Shown here: in pieces, positions 1 to 7,971 of the stretch | How the letters are laid out: every line of letters begins with the position of its first letter | Position numbering within the stretch: the stretch's first letter is position 1 | Source of the DNA: JAJTFW01 sp031421935 | GTDB lineage: Bacteria > Bacteroidota > Bacteroidia > AKYH767-A > OLB10 | Assembly (NCBI GenBank): GCA_031421935.1 | Contig: JANOPQ010000137.1 | Coordinates: 1-13,660 of the forward strand | DNA: 13,660 nucleotides | Direction: 5' to 3' | Translations under genes and position numbers: made by a program | Notes under the pieces: model-generated | What the model saw: only the letters and a program-made list of their open reading frames with translations | Database searches by the model: none | What the model was told of the DNA's origin: nothing

Positions 1-429
1 GGTCGAGCAAATTTTTGATGCACTTGAAAAAATATAGGAAAGTAATTTCGAATGAATAAATGATTTTTTTGGAAAGGCAAACACATCGGTCCCCCAAGCA
101 GAAATTACCAACGGACGAAATCCACAACGTGCACCTAGCAATCCGTAACTCGTAGCATAATGCGCATGAATCACATCGGGCTGAAATGATTGAATAGCCC
201 TTTTTAATTCCTTTATTTCATTTAAGTACCCTAGCTTTTGAAAGAGCGAGAAGGAATCTACATTTGAATTTCCATTCTTCAAAATAGTCAGGCCTTTTAA
301 TCCTTCATACCAAGGGCTATTTGCTTTATTCAAACTAAAAATGCCAATTTCGATTCCATGCGCCGCCAAACTCACCACCCATTTTTGAGCGTGTGCAGAA
401 CTAATATCGGCTAACATTAATATTCTCAT
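1..429 (-). CDS. GT4-type glycosyltransferase, N-terminal part (cut by window edge)
   Basis: I translated 143 codons from an ATG at 429 with no stop down to base 1, so the C-terminal part lies outside the window. The protein begins MRILMLADISSAHAQKW and contains DVIHAHYATSYGLLGA near residues 85-100, followed by SAWGTDVF. These are typical of the N-terminal Rossmann-like domain of GT-B fold, GT4 family glycosyltransferases, which transfer a nucleotide-activated sugar to a lipid-linked glycan on the cytoplasmic face of the inner membrane. The catalytic EX7E region and the nucleotide-sugar site belong to the missing half, so donor and acceptor cannot be named. The ATG directly follows the TAA stop of the upstream fucosyltransferase-like gene (430-432) with no spacer, which implies translational coupling in the polysaccharide operon. 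Family assignment is fairly secure; specificity is unknown. Confidence 0.85.
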   Translation of the reverse strand, partial: MRILMLADISSAHAQKWVVSLAAHGIEIGIFSLNKANSPWYEGLKGLTILKNGNSNVDSFSLFQKLGYLNEIKELKRAIQSFQPDVIHAHYATSYGLLGARCGFRPLVISAWGTDVFAFPKKSFIHSKLLSYIFSSASKICST

Positions 430-1317
430 TTATATTTTTATCCAAGTATCAGGAACCACATCCTTCGTGTTTTTAGGCGTATTATTCATCCACTTCGAAG
501 GAGCAATTACAATTTTATTTAGATTTTGATTGAGCCAAGCTCCCCACCAGGAGAACGAGCTATTCGCAATAATATGGTGCTTGCAAAGCGACATCAAATA
601 TAAATCTTCATAGCTCGCTTTCCCTACATTATGTTCAACATATTCTACAGGGAAATCAGATTTAATATTCTCCTTAAACCAAGTTGGCTCATCCGAAAAA
701 ACAAAAAGCTTGGGTTGATCCACCTTTTCGCTAATAATCGCCAATGCTTTTTCGTAATAATCTGCTTCGCAAAGACCATGCACATCTAGGTTCACTTTAT
801 TACTCACATAATCACCTCGACGCACATGAATACTCACTCCATTCACCTTCGACATTCGATCTGCCACTTCTTGCGAACGTTTTGATAGGGGAAGTCGAGG
901 AGTGAAATCTTTTAGTAGTGTAGGGCGAATGTCGTTGAAATACTTTTCAGATTGAAAATACCCATAGGCGTAGGTATTTGCAGGTGCATTCTTAGCTAAA
1001 GGAAAATAATGATGATGGGGTTCCCTCAAATAAAAGTTTTTTGATTTGAATGGCAAGGTAAGAGTAAACAAATCTTTGGCCATCATCGCCTTCGACTTCA
1101 TGAAATTTTGAATTTCAGAATCACTGGCGATTTCTGTTTGTACATTAAAAACGTTCAATTCAAAATTCCTTAAGGTGAAATCTTTTTTTTCTTCTTTATT
1201 CTGCAAATCCCGAACATCGATTTTGAGAGTCGTATTATTCTTAAGCGCAAGACTTCTTCCAAATGCATATTGAAACATTTGATTTCCTAATCCGCCTATT
1301 AATTTTACGATAATCAT
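430..1317 (-). CDS. GT11 family glycosyltransferase, alpha-1,2-fucosyltransferase-like
   Basis: A 295-residue protein of the usual length for bacterial GT11 enzymes. It opens with IVKLIGGLGNQMFQYAFGRSLA (residues 3-24), the hallmark N-terminal motif of the family. It carries HVRRGDYV at 164-171, the conserved basic motif thought to contact GDP-fucose, and IIANSSFSWWGAWL at 249-262, the third family block. The expected reaction is transfer of L-fucose from GDP-fucose in alpha-1,2 linkage to a galactose-type acceptor during repeat-unit assembly of an O-antigen or capsule at the cytoplasmic membrane face. Linkage and acceptor are inferred from the family. The ATG at 1317 is the natural start because the family motif begins two residues later. 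No GDP-fucose synthesis genes (gmd, fcl) are in view. The gene lies 47 bp after the GT2 gene and abuts the GT4 gene. Confidence 0.9.
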   Translation of the reverse strand: MIIVKLIGGLGNQMFQYAFGRSLALKNNTTLKIDVRDLQNKEEKKDFTLRNFELNVFNVQTEIASDSEIQNFMKSKAMMAKDLFTLTLPFKSKNFYLREPHHHYFPLAKNAPANTYAYGYFQSEKYFNDIRPTLLKDFTPRLPLSKRSQEVADRMSKVNGVSIHVRRGDYVSNKVNLDVHGLCEADYYEKALAIISEKVDQPKLFVFSDEPTWFKENIKSDFPVEYVEHNVGKASYEDLYLMSLCKHHIIANSSFSWWGAWLNQNLNKIVIAPSKWMNNTPKNTKDVVPDTWIKI

Positions 1318-1364
1318 TTTACAATTTTGCCGAAATGATTTTTATCCCAACAACATTCATCGAC

Positions 1365-2294
1365 TCAAGATTTAACAATTAATTTCATTTTTTTCAATCC
1401 ACTTAATATTTTAGTTCCCATAGCCGACGACATAAACGCATACATCCTTTTTTTTACTAGAAATGCAATCGGAATATCTTTAGAAGGAATATCATTTAAT
1501 ACATCCACGGCTACTTCATAGGTTAATTGGTTGGCATAAGCCGTAGCCAGAAACAATTTATCATCGACTGACGAAAACAACATTTTATCTTTCAATAGTT
1601 GATATTGCTTACGATTGGCTAGGGCTCTAAATTGATTCATGTGTGAAAACCGACCGCTAAAGTTCTCTGCATGCACTCTGTATTTAACAAGTACTTCGTG
1701 AATCACTTCTAAGCGAGCTCCATTCACCAACATTCTAAACCATAAATCGCCGTCTTCGGTACCCTTCATGTTGGTGTCAAAATTACCTACTTTTTGAATC
1801 CATTCTTTTTTAAAGAGAAGGGTAGAAGTACAAATAAAATTCCCAGTAATAAAAGTAATCAATGCATTACTTGAATGAAAATGTGCAGATGAAATATTTT
1901 TTAACTTATTATTAGAAGCATCTATGGTTTCAAAATTGGAACAAACCATATCTAAATTCCCTTTCTTCAAGAAGGAAATTTGCTTTTCCAATTTTTCAGG
2001 GGTAAACAAATCGTCGCTGTCAAGTAAAGCGATGTATTTTCCTTTCGCGATATTCAGTCCATGATTTCTAGCATCAGCTTGGCCGGCATTTTTTTGTTGG
2101 ATAACAATTATTTTCTCCCCAAATTGATTTAATACCTCCTGTGTACCATCTATAGAACCATCATTGATAACAATGATCTCAACAGGATTATACGTTTGCT
2201 TTAATGCGCTTTCTATCGACGATGCCACGAACTTCTCCCCGTTGTAAACAGGAATAATTACACTTACGAGTTCGTTCAAATCTTGATCAGGCAT
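1365..2294 (-). CDS. GT2 family glycosyltransferase
   Basis: A 309-residue GT-A fold, family 2 glycosyltransferase. The N-terminus reads VSVIIPVYNGEKFVASSIESAL (residues 10-31). It is followed by VINDGS (42-47) and the metal and nucleotide-sugar binding DSDD (92-95), the classic GT2 signature. A second half containing TEDGDLWFRM and a basic C-terminus resembles enzymes that add one sugar to a lipid-linked repeat unit. The donor sugar cannot be deduced. I chose the ATG at 2294. The reading frame extends 18 bases further to a TTG at 2312, but the ATG lies directly before the conserved domain and overlaps the flippase stop codon by only 8 bases, a normal coupled arrangement. The catalytic domain looks intact. 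Confidence 0.9.
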   Translation of the reverse strand: MPDQDLNELVSVIIPVYNGEKFVASSIESALKQTYNPVEIIVINDGSIDGTQEVLNQFGEKIIVIQQKNAGQADARNHGLNIAKGKYIALLDSDDLFTPEKLEKQISFLKKGNLDMVCSNFETIDASNNKLKNISSAHFHSSNALITFITGNFICTSTLLFKKEWIQKVGNFDTNMKGTEDGDLWFRMLVNGARLEVIHEVLVKYRVHAENFSGRFSHMNQFRALANRKQYQLLKDKMLFSSVDDKLFLATAYANQLTYEVAVDVLNDIPSKDIPIAFLVKKRMYAFMSSAMGTKILSGLKKMKLIVKS

Positions 2295-3564
2295 TTTTTT
2301 GAGGACTAGCAATTTTATAAATCCAAGTAAGCAAGTAAAGTATCAAACAAGATTGACCCACCGCAAATAGTAGGAGGGCAAGATGTACATCATTCATTAA
2401 ATATCCCATCCACATGGAAAGTAATAAAATGATGGGGCCAAGGATGGATATGAGAAAGAATCGACGTTGCTTATTTAAAATTAGCGGAATGGAAGAGACA
2501 CAAATTCGAATAAAATCAAACAAAAGCCATAACGCTAAGATTCTACTATAATGTCCTGATTCTTCCCATTGATTCCCAAAAACAAAACTGAAGAGTAAGG
2601 GACCGAATAGCATCAATAAAATACAGATCGGCAAAATAACAAACACCGATTTTTTGATCGTCGATGTAATCAAGGGACGAAGATCACCTTTTGCATGATG
2701 CACTTCGGAAGCATTTTGATAAAACACTTGACTAAATGCATTTCCCAAAAGTGAAATGGGAGCTTGTAATACAATCAATGCACGAGAATAATAACCGACT
2801 TCAACAATGGAAAAAAAGATAGGAAGAAAATAAACGATCCCATTAATTTGAAACATATCCACAATCGCCTGCGAAATGGATGTGCGCGGAAATTCTTTGT
2901 ATTCCTCAGCCTTCGCTTTTATTTTTTTGCTGCTCACATATTGCAAATCCGCTTTCGAAAGCTTCCTGACAAAATAAAATAAATTGAAGAAATAAATGAT
3001 TTGTCCAATGAAATTAGAAAGGAAAATTCCCCATTCTCTGAACTTTAATAATCCGAATAAAATAGCGAGTCCATTATTGGATGCAGAATTCGTAATTCGG
3101 GTAATGGCTACTTCTCGGTATTGTTTATTCCGAATCAGCCAGTAATTAAATATTTGTTGGATCCCTAATAAAAAAACGAGGAATGGAAAAAACCAAATCC
3201 ATTGACTCATCAGCAGACTTAATGTGATGACCTTAAAATAAACTAAGAGCCCTACTAATCCTGCCACCGTGAGCAAGGAAAGCGAAAATGAAATGCAAAT
3301 GTAAACGGCAAGCATCAATACGTTGATCGCATGATTGGTTGATTTGGGTAACATGATTGCCAAATCATAACGAGCTGCAGAAATGGCTGCCATCATGCTT
3401 GCGGTGGAAACAAAAAGGGTGAAAACACCATACTCAGCAGGCGAATAAATCCTGGAGAGAATAGGCGAAGCCAAGAGGGTAATAAATTGCCCTAACCCTG
3501 TTCCAGTGAGCAACACTAAAACATTTTTCAGAAATTCTGATCTAAAAAACTTGTTGCTTAACAT
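2287..3564 (-). CDS. Wzx-type O-antigen/oligosaccharide flippase
   Basis: A strongly hydrophobic protein of 425 residues with roughly a dozen predicted membrane segments, matching the MOP superfamily polysaccharide translocases (Wzx/RfbX). The N-terminal stretch LLTGTGLGQFITLLASPILSRIYSPAEYGVFTLF is a typical family opening, with the SRIYSPAEYG loop after the first helix. Such proteins flip undecaprenyl-pyrophosphate-linked repeat units from the cytoplasmic to the periplasmic leaflet before polymerisation. I chose the ATG at 3564 (MLSNKFF). The frame is open to a GTG at 3591, but that codon lies inside the loop of an inverted repeat and the extra nine residues look non-coding. It is followed by the GT2, GT11 and GT4 genes, consistent with a Wzx/Wzy-dependent pathway; no Wzy is visible. 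It lies 54 bp downstream of rny, so the transcription unit may start at or run through this junction. Confidence 0.88.
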   Translation of the reverse strand: MLSNKFFRSEFLKNVLVLLTGTGLGQFITLLASPILSRIYSPAEYGVFTLFVSTASMMAAISAARYDLAIMLPKSTNHAINVLMLAVYICISFSLSLLTVAGLVGLLVYFKVITLSLLMSQWIWFFPFLVFLLGIQQIFNYWLIRNKQYREVAITRITNSASNNGLAILFGLLKFREWGIFLSNFIGQIIYFFNLFYFVRKLSKADLQYVSSKKIKAKAEEYKEFPRTSISQAIVDMFQINGIVYFLPIFFSIVEVGYYSRALIVLQAPISLLGNAFSQVFYQNASEVHHAKGDLRPLITSTIKKSVFVILPICILLMLFGPLLFSFVFGNQWEESGHYSRILALWLLFDFIRICVSSIPLILNKQRRFFLISILGPIILLLSMWMGYLMNDVHLALLLFAVGQSCLILYLLTWIYKIASPQKNA

Positions 3565-3570
3565 TCTAAT

Positions 3571-3603
3571 TTTAGCCGAAGTATGGATCACACTTCGGCT
3601 AAA
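3571..3603. repeat. 12-bp inverted repeat between rny and the flippase gene
   Basis: The arms 3571-3582 and 3592-3603 are perfectly complementary, centred on AGCCGAAGT/ACTTCGGCT, with a 9-nt loop. The element lies 15 bp after the rny stop and 7 bp before the flippase ATG on the minus strand. It could be the rny terminator or a hairpin in the flippase leader. Neither side has a proper U-tract (the minus strand continues AAAATTAGAATG), so termination is not certain. Confidence 0.6.
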
Positions 3604-3618
3604 TCTATTTTATGTTGT

Positions 3619-5181
3619 TTACTTTGCGTAGTTGACAGCTCTTGTCTCTCGAATCACCGTTACTTTTACTTGTCCCGGATAAGTCATCTCCGTTTGGATT
3701 TTGTTGGCAATATCGAACGAAAGTTGTTCCGTGGCTTTATCATCCAACTTCGAACTTTCAACAATCACACGTAACTCACGTCCGGCTTGAATAGCAAATG
3801 CTTTCTCAACACCTTTGTACGACTGAGCTACATTCTCCATTTCTTTCAAACGCTTCATGTATTGTTCCACAATTTCACGACGCGCGCCTGGACGCGCACC
3901 ACTAATGGCATCACAAACTTGAATGATAGGAGAGAGGATACTTGTCATTTCAATCTCGTCATGATGGGCGCCAATAGCGTTAATCACTTCTGGATTTTCT
4001 TTAGCACGCTCAGCCATTTTCATTCCGGCAATTGCGTGAGGAAGTTCAGTATCTTCTTCGGCTACTTTTCCAATATCATGTAACAGACCTGCACGTTTTG
4101 CTAGCTTCACATTCAATCCTAATTCAGCAGCCATCAAAGCACATAAATTCGCTACTTCACGACTATGTTGCAGTAAATTTTGTCCGTAAGAGGAACGATA
4201 TTTCATTCTACCCACCACACGAATTAACTCAGGCGCTAAACCATGAATTCCTAAATCGATTGCCGTACGTTTTCCAGTTTCAATAATTTCTTCGTCTAAC
4301 TGACGCTTCACTTTAGCTACTACTTCTTCAATACGGGCCGGATGAATTCGTCCATCCGATACTAATTGATGTAATGCTAAACGTGCTAACTCACGACGAA
4401 CAGGATCAAAGCCCGATAAAATAATCGCTTCAGGAGTATCATCAACAATAATTTCAATTCCAGTAGCAGCTTCCAAAGCACGAATATTTCGTCCTTCACG
4501 ACCAATAACACGTCCTTTCACTTCATCATTATCGATGTGGAAAACAGTCACTGCATTTTCAATCGCATGCTCTGTGGCTACACGTTGAATCGTTTGAATC
4601 ACAATTTTCTTTGCTTCCTTACTAGCAGTTAACTTCGCTTCATCCATCGTTTCCTTGATGAATGACATCGCTTCCGTTTTCGACTCTGCTTTTAAGGCTT
4701 CTACCAATTGCTTCTTCGCATCTTCTGCGGAAAGTCCGGCAATTTTCTCGAGCGCTTGTACTTGCTTCACATGGGCTTTGTCGATTTCCTCTTTTCTGCG
4801 ATCAATCACTTCCAATTGAGAAGTTAAATTGGCTTGTAAAGTATCTAATTCACTTTGCTTTCTTTTATTCTGCTCAATTTGTTGGTTGAGGGTGCCTTCC
4901 TTTTGTTTGAAACGATTTTCAGCTTGCAGCAAATTTTTATCCTTTTCCGCAATATGTTTTTCGTGTTCAGTTTTCATTTGATAAAAGCGATCTTTCGCTT
5001 CAATCGTTTTATCCTTTAGAAGTATTTCTCCTTTTGAAGTTGCTTCTTGCAGGATGGCATTGGCCTTTTCTTGAGCAGCTGCCGTTAGAGTCTGATTATT
5101 CTTGCGTGTAAGTAAGTATATAATCAAACCTCCAACTATCAAGCCTGCTACGGCTGCTATAGTGATGAAAGTAATATCCAT
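3619..5181 (-). CDS. rny: Ribonuclease Y
   Basis: A 520-residue protein of normal length and domain order for RNase Y, the membrane-anchored endoribonuclease that initiates mRNA decay. Residues 5-24 form one transmembrane helix (ITFITIAAVAGLIVGG...). Residues about 30-200 are a charged coiled coil rich in E, K and Q. A KH RNA-binding domain follows with the GREG loop at 227-230. The HD metal-dependent phosphohydrolase domain has the His-Asp pair at 368-369 in LLHDIGK and a further metal-ligand motif GAHHDE near 404-409. The C-terminal region (YPGQVKVTVIRETRAVNYAK) is also typical. The ATG at 5181 gives a correct N-terminal anchor. It lies downstream of zapA and the 6S-like RNA on the same strand, a gene order I associate with Bacteroidota. 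Nothing is degraded; function is secure. Confidence 0.97.
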   Translation of the reverse strand: MDITFITIAAVAGLIVGGLIIYLLTRKNNQTLTAAAQEKANAILQEATSKGEILLKDKTIEAKDRFYQMKTEHEKHIAEKDKNLLQAENRFKQKEGTLNQQIEQNKRKQSELDTLQANLTSQLEVIDRRKEEIDKAHVKQVQALEKIAGLSAEDAKKQLVEALKAESKTEAMSFIKETMDEAKLTASKEAKKIVIQTIQRVATEHAIENAVTVFHIDNDEVKGRVIGREGRNIRALEAATGIEIIVDDTPEAIILSGFDPVRRELARLALHQLVSDGRIHPARIEEVVAKVKRQLDEEIIETGKRTAIDLGIHGLAPELIRVVGRMKYRSSYGQNLLQHSREVANLCALMAAELGLNVKLAKRAGLLHDIGKVAEEDTELPHAIAGMKMAERAKENPEVINAIGAHHDEIEMTSILSPIIQVCDAISGARPGARREIVEQYMKRLKEMENVAQSYKGVEKAFAIQAGRELRVIVESSKLDDKATEQLSFDIANKIQTEMTYPGQVKVTVIRETRAVNYAK

Positions 5182-5236
5182 TTTTAATTTATTCTATTAT
5201 ATATTATGAGGTTAATCTACATTTTTTTCCAAATAA

Positions 5237-5400
5237 AAACCCGCATTCGTACTGATCTGAGTAAACCCCAATGGACAGGGTCGGAGTCAGCCGGCTGATT
5301 TGCGCTTTCCCGTCGAGCGGGACATGCCCTTGGCAGCCTAAGAATTCTCCTATTTGATGTATGTTGAGTTTACATCGTCGACCAGTACGAATGCGGGTTT
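5237..5400 (-). ncRNA. ssrS: 6S RNA (RNA polymerase regulator)
   Basis: A 164-nt segment between zapA and rny begins and ends with a perfect 18-bp complementary pair (5237-5254 and 5383-5400). Read on the minus strand it has a second helix inside (GTAAAC with GTTTAC) and an apical part with GGCTG/CAGCC and a CCCG/CGGG hairpin, separated by less paired stretches. This is the 6S plan: terminal stem, internal bubble and apical stem imitating an open promoter bound by sigma70 RNA polymerase. It is richer in G+C than its surroundings and has no reading frame. Strand is inferred from both neighbours and from the T-rich run following the stem on the minus strand (TTTTTATTT), which fits an intrinsic terminator; the plus strand has none. 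I see no clear promoter directly in front of it, so it may be processed from the zapA transcript or start inside zapA. Identity rests on size, fold and position, not on a search. Confidence 0.78.
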
Positions 5401-5430
5401 CCCAGAATTGAATCTGGTTTCGCCCTTGTA

Positions 5431-5733
5431 TTAAAGAACGCTATTTTCTTTCCCGAATGATTTTATTAAATCACTCAGTACATCCAACTCCCGATTTATT
5501 TCTTCCTCGTTTGTTGTCACTTCTTTTTGATATCCTAATTTTTCCGCTGCCATGTGCAAGGAACACATCGCTAATAAATCTTGTAAATCGCGTACACCAA
5601 ATGCAGTTTCATATTCTTTCAAGCGCTGATTTACCATCTCCGCTGCTTTGGTAAGCAATATCAATTCCTCAGCACTTCCTTTTAATGGATAGCTGCGATT
5701 GGCAATAAGTAATTTTACGGATGTATCATTCAC
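5431..5733 (-). CDS. zapA: Cell division protein ZapA
   Basis: A 100-residue ZapA family protein, the usual length. The globular head starts VNDTSVKLLIANRSYPLKGSAEE and is followed by a long helix (LLTKAAEMVNQRLKEYETAFG... through MAAEKLG) that forms the tetrameric coiled coil. ZapA binds and bundles FtsZ protofilaments at the division septum. I chose the GTG at 5733. The frame is open 15 codons further to an ATG at 5778, but that would overlap the previous gene by 41 bases and add residues foreign to the family; the GTG stands 4 bases after the preceding TAA and begins exactly at the conserved NDTSVKL block. It lies between a small coiled-coil gene and the 6S-like RNA. Family identity is strong. 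Confidence 0.9.
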   Translation of the reverse strand: MNDTSVKLLIANRSYPLKGSAEELILLTKAAEMVNQRLKEYETAFGVRDLQDLLAMCSLHMAAEKLGYQKEVTTNEEEINRELDVLSDLIKSFGKENSVL

Positions 5734-5737
5734 GGTA

Positions 5738-6034
5738 TTAATCGCTATTAATGAGTTGAAGGCATTTATCAATCTCACGTATATAACGGTTGATTTGATT
5801 TTTTAGTTCAACGGTAGACTGGTCGTCGCTACCTTGAATTGCCTGCGCTAATTTAATGGTTTTAACTTGTTCATTCAATTGGATTACCTCTATTTCAAGA
5901 TTTTGTTTATCAACCAAGCTTTGTTGATGCTTTTTCTTTTCCTCGCCCAATTGCTTGAGAAGAGTCTGATGCACTTGACTTTGCTCTTTGATGAGCTTCT
6001 TCAATGCTTCTATTTTTGCTTTTGTTGATTCCAT
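5738..6034 (-). CDS. Small coiled-coil protein upstream of zapA
   Basis: A 98-residue, highly charged and almost entirely helical protein (MESTKAKIEALKKLIKEQSQVHQTLL...) with heptad-like spacing of leucine and isoleucine over most of its length. It has no signal peptide or membrane segment. I do not recognise a named family. Its position 4 bp ahead of zapA in the same operon, and its size and coiled-coil character, resemble ZapB, which acts with ZapA at the division ring in Proteobacteria; this is an analogy from context, not demonstrated homology. The ATG at 6034 is preferred because AGGAC stands 4 bases ahead of it and the helix begins there. An in-frame ATG at 6073 would add 13 hydrophobic residues (MRLSLLIIYFQDI) but leaves almost no leader after the likely promoter. 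Confidence 0.75.
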   Translation of the reverse strand: MESTKAKIEALKKLIKEQSQVHQTLLKQLGEEKKKHQQSLVDKQNLEIEVIQLNEQVKTIKLAQAIQGSDDQSTVELKNQINRYIREIDKCLQLINSD

Positions 6035-6086
6035 AATGTCCTGAAAATAAATTATCAGTAAAGATAACCTCATCTTAAAGATGAAG

Positions 6087-6118
6087 CGAATATACTAATT
6101 TTGATTTACAATTGTCAA
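6087..6118 (-). promoter_or_regulatory. Candidate promoter of the coiled-coil/zapA operon
   Basis: On the minus strand TTGACA (6118-6113) is followed after 18 bases by TATATTCG (6094-6087), close to the Bacteroidota -7 consensus TAnnTTTG with a TTG-containing -33 element. Initiation would fall near 6081, giving a leader of about 45 bases to the ATG at 6034. This is a motif match only. Confidence 0.35.
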
Positions 6119-6224
6119 GTGGACAAAGTCTCTTATTTCAATTTATTATTGAATGGAGGCCTTTAATTTCTTCTTAGAATTTTCTTTTGATGTGCCGAAA
6201 GGGATGAAATATGCTCAAAGCGGT

Positions 6225-6232
6225 TAATTTTG
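6225..6232 (+). promoter_or_regulatory. TAnnTTTG box just before the M23 peptidase start
   Basis: TAATTTTG exactly matches the Bacteroidota -7 consensus TAnnTTTG and ends 4 bases before the ATG at 6237, so transcription from it would yield a nearly leaderless mRNA. No convincing -33 TTG element is found 17-23 bases upstream, and an identical TAATTTTG occurs at 6096-6103, so chance is a real alternative. Confidence 0.25.
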
Positions 6233-6236
6233 TTGG

Positions 6237-7919
6237 ATGCTCAAAAGGTCTAAAGTTCAATTATTGGTGGTTTTAGGCTGTTTTTTGATGGATTTTTCAC
6301 AAGCTCAAGTGAACTTTGCGTTTCCAATCGATACTCCACTTGTACTTTCCGGAACTTTCGGGGAGTTGCGGTCGAACCATTACCACAGCGGACTCGATTT
6401 TAAAACGGAGGGTAAGGAAGGTCGGACCGTGAAAGCGGCGGCGGCGGGATGGGTTTCAAGAATTAAGATGAGTGCCGTGGGTTTCGGAAATGTGATTTAC
6501 CTCGATCACCCATCAGGCCATACCACCGTTTATGCGCATCTGCATCATTTTCATCCTGAGCTGATAAAGTACATGGACTCCGCTCAATATGCTGCTGAAT
6601 CTTTTGAGATGGAATTATTTCCCGATTCAGGTCGTTTTTCTTTTTTACTTGGAGATGGTATTGGCGTAAGTGGAAACACCGGCGGAAGTCAAGGACCTCA
6701 TCTCCATTTTGAAATTCGCGATCGTCAAACACAGGTTCCTCAAAATCCATTATTATTTCTTCCTCCTTTGATGGATTCTATCGCTCCCGTGGCGGGCGTT
6801 GTTACTCTTTTTAAAAAAGATCCCAATTTCGGGTACTATACTTTACTCGATTCCAGTTCAGAAATAAACCATCTCTTTAACATTAATGTGGACACCGTTT
6901 ATGTTAGTCTTTATACCGATGATCCTTCTGGTGATAATAAATTAGGCGTTTACTCCATTTTACTTTCGCAAGATGATTCCATCCTTTATACATATCAGTA
7001 CAATCAATTTAGTTTTGATGAAACGCGATATGTGAATGCACATATTCATCCCACGGGTGCGAACGGGAAAAGTGGATGGGCGCATCAACTCTTTAAACTT
7101 CCTGGCGATCGTTTTTCGGTGTATGCCGATGCAGGTTTTGGGAAGATGGTATTGCCGGAAGCCGATACAACGAATCTTGAAATTGAAGTCAGCGATTTTG
7201 CGCAAAACGCTACAGTCATTCCATTACAAATTATTAACAATAGGAGTGTCCCATCTAAAAAGAAGAAAATTCGAAATGTGCTTCGTATCAATGAACCCTT
7301 TGAACAAGAAGGGAAGAATGGGATGAAATTGAATTTGCCTGCAAATGCACTGTATCAAGAGTTACCACTTACAAAAATTGGCTTTCAAGAATCGAATCAA
7401 TATCAAGCTGGAATTTATTCCATCCTCGATTCACTGAAAGTTCCGTTACATTTTGCTGCTAAAATTCAAATTCCATTTCAGCCACTATCAGGAATTCCAG
7501 TCGAGAAATATCTTTTTTTAAGAGTCAACCCGTTAACAAAAAGGGTTGAAGAATACATTCCTGCCGATACCGTAGTTGGAGATGTATTAAAAGGAAGAAC
7601 TCGTAAAGCTGGATTCTATACCGTCGGACTTGACACCCTTGCACCAACCATTGGAACTGTTTTCATGTTCACCGACAGTGTCGACCTTCAAACCTATTGT
7701 GGGTGTATTATTGAAGATAAACAATCGGGAATTAAGAGTTATCGCGTTACTCAAAATCAACAATGGAAATTGGCATACTTTGATGCGAAGTCGGGGATGC
7801 TCCGATGGAAGAAATCGGTTAACATTGGAAATGATATACAGTATACAATTTCTGTCGATGATTATTGTAAAAACAATACTTGTATCGAATGGAATGAAAA
7901 AGATGAGATTCGTCATTAA
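6237..7919 (+). CDS. Secreted M23 family metallopeptidase (LytM/peptidoglycan endopeptidase-like)
   Basis: A 560-residue exported protein. Residues 1-23 form a signal peptide (MLKRSKVQLLVVLGCFLMDFSQA). A LytM/M23 catalytic domain spans about residues 30-175. The Zn-binding set is visible as H50-SGLD54 (HxxxD) and H155-L-H157 in GPHLHFEIRD, with another conserved histidine pair at Y99-AHLHH near 101-104. M23 enzymes cleave peptide cross-bridges of peptidoglycan in the periplasm, and complete zinc ligands suggest it is active rather than a regulatory pseudo-enzyme. The remaining about 380 residues appear beta-rich, with no repeats or membrane helices; I do not recognise a named domain there. 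M23 proteins with such long C-terminal halves are common in Bacteroidota. The gene is divergent from the zapA operon across 202 bp; a link to cell division is only suggested by position. Confidence 0.9.
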   Translation: MLKRSKVQLLVVLGCFLMDFSQAQVNFAFPIDTPLVLSGTFGELRSNHYHSGLDFKTEGKEGRTVKAAAAGWVSRIKMSAVGFGNVIYLDHPSGHTTVYAHLHHFHPELIKYMDSAQYAAESFEMELFPDSGRFSFLLGDGIGVSGNTGGSQGPHLHFEIRDRQTQVPQNPLLFLPPLMDSIAPVAGVVTLFKKDPNFGYYTLLDSSSEINHLFNINVDTVYVSLYTDDPSGDNKLGVYSILLSQDDSILYTYQYNQFSFDETRYVNAHIHPTGANGKSGWAHQLFKLPGDRFSVYADAGFGKMVLPEADTTNLEIEVSDFAQNATVIPLQIINNRSVPSKKKKIRNVLRINEPFEQEGKNGMKLNLPANALYQELPLTKIGFQESNQYQAGIYSILDSLKVPLHFAAKIQIPFQPLSGIPVEKYLFLRVNPLTKRVEEYIPADTVVGDVLKGRTRKAGFYTVGLDTLAPTIGTVFMFTDSVDLQTYCGCIIEDKQSGIKSYRVTQNQQWKLAYFDAKSGMLRWKKSVNIGNDIQYTISVDDYCKNNTCIEWNEKDEIRH

Positions 7920-7971
7920 ATGAAGTAATTTTAAATAGTTAATCTCGGTATTTCCTTCCTCAATTTTGTAT

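Noticed and set aside
3583..3774. Plus-strand open frame opposite the rny 3' end
   Set aside because: Antisense shadow of rny with no start signal or family features.
5734..5778. ATG start of ZapA at 5778
   Set aside because: It adds 15 residues not seen in the family and overlaps the previous gene by 41 bases; GTG at 5733 starts at the conserved block.
6463..6750. Minus-strand open frame inside the M23 catalytic domain
   Set aside because: The opposite strand holds intact zinc-ligand motifs; this frame is a shadow.
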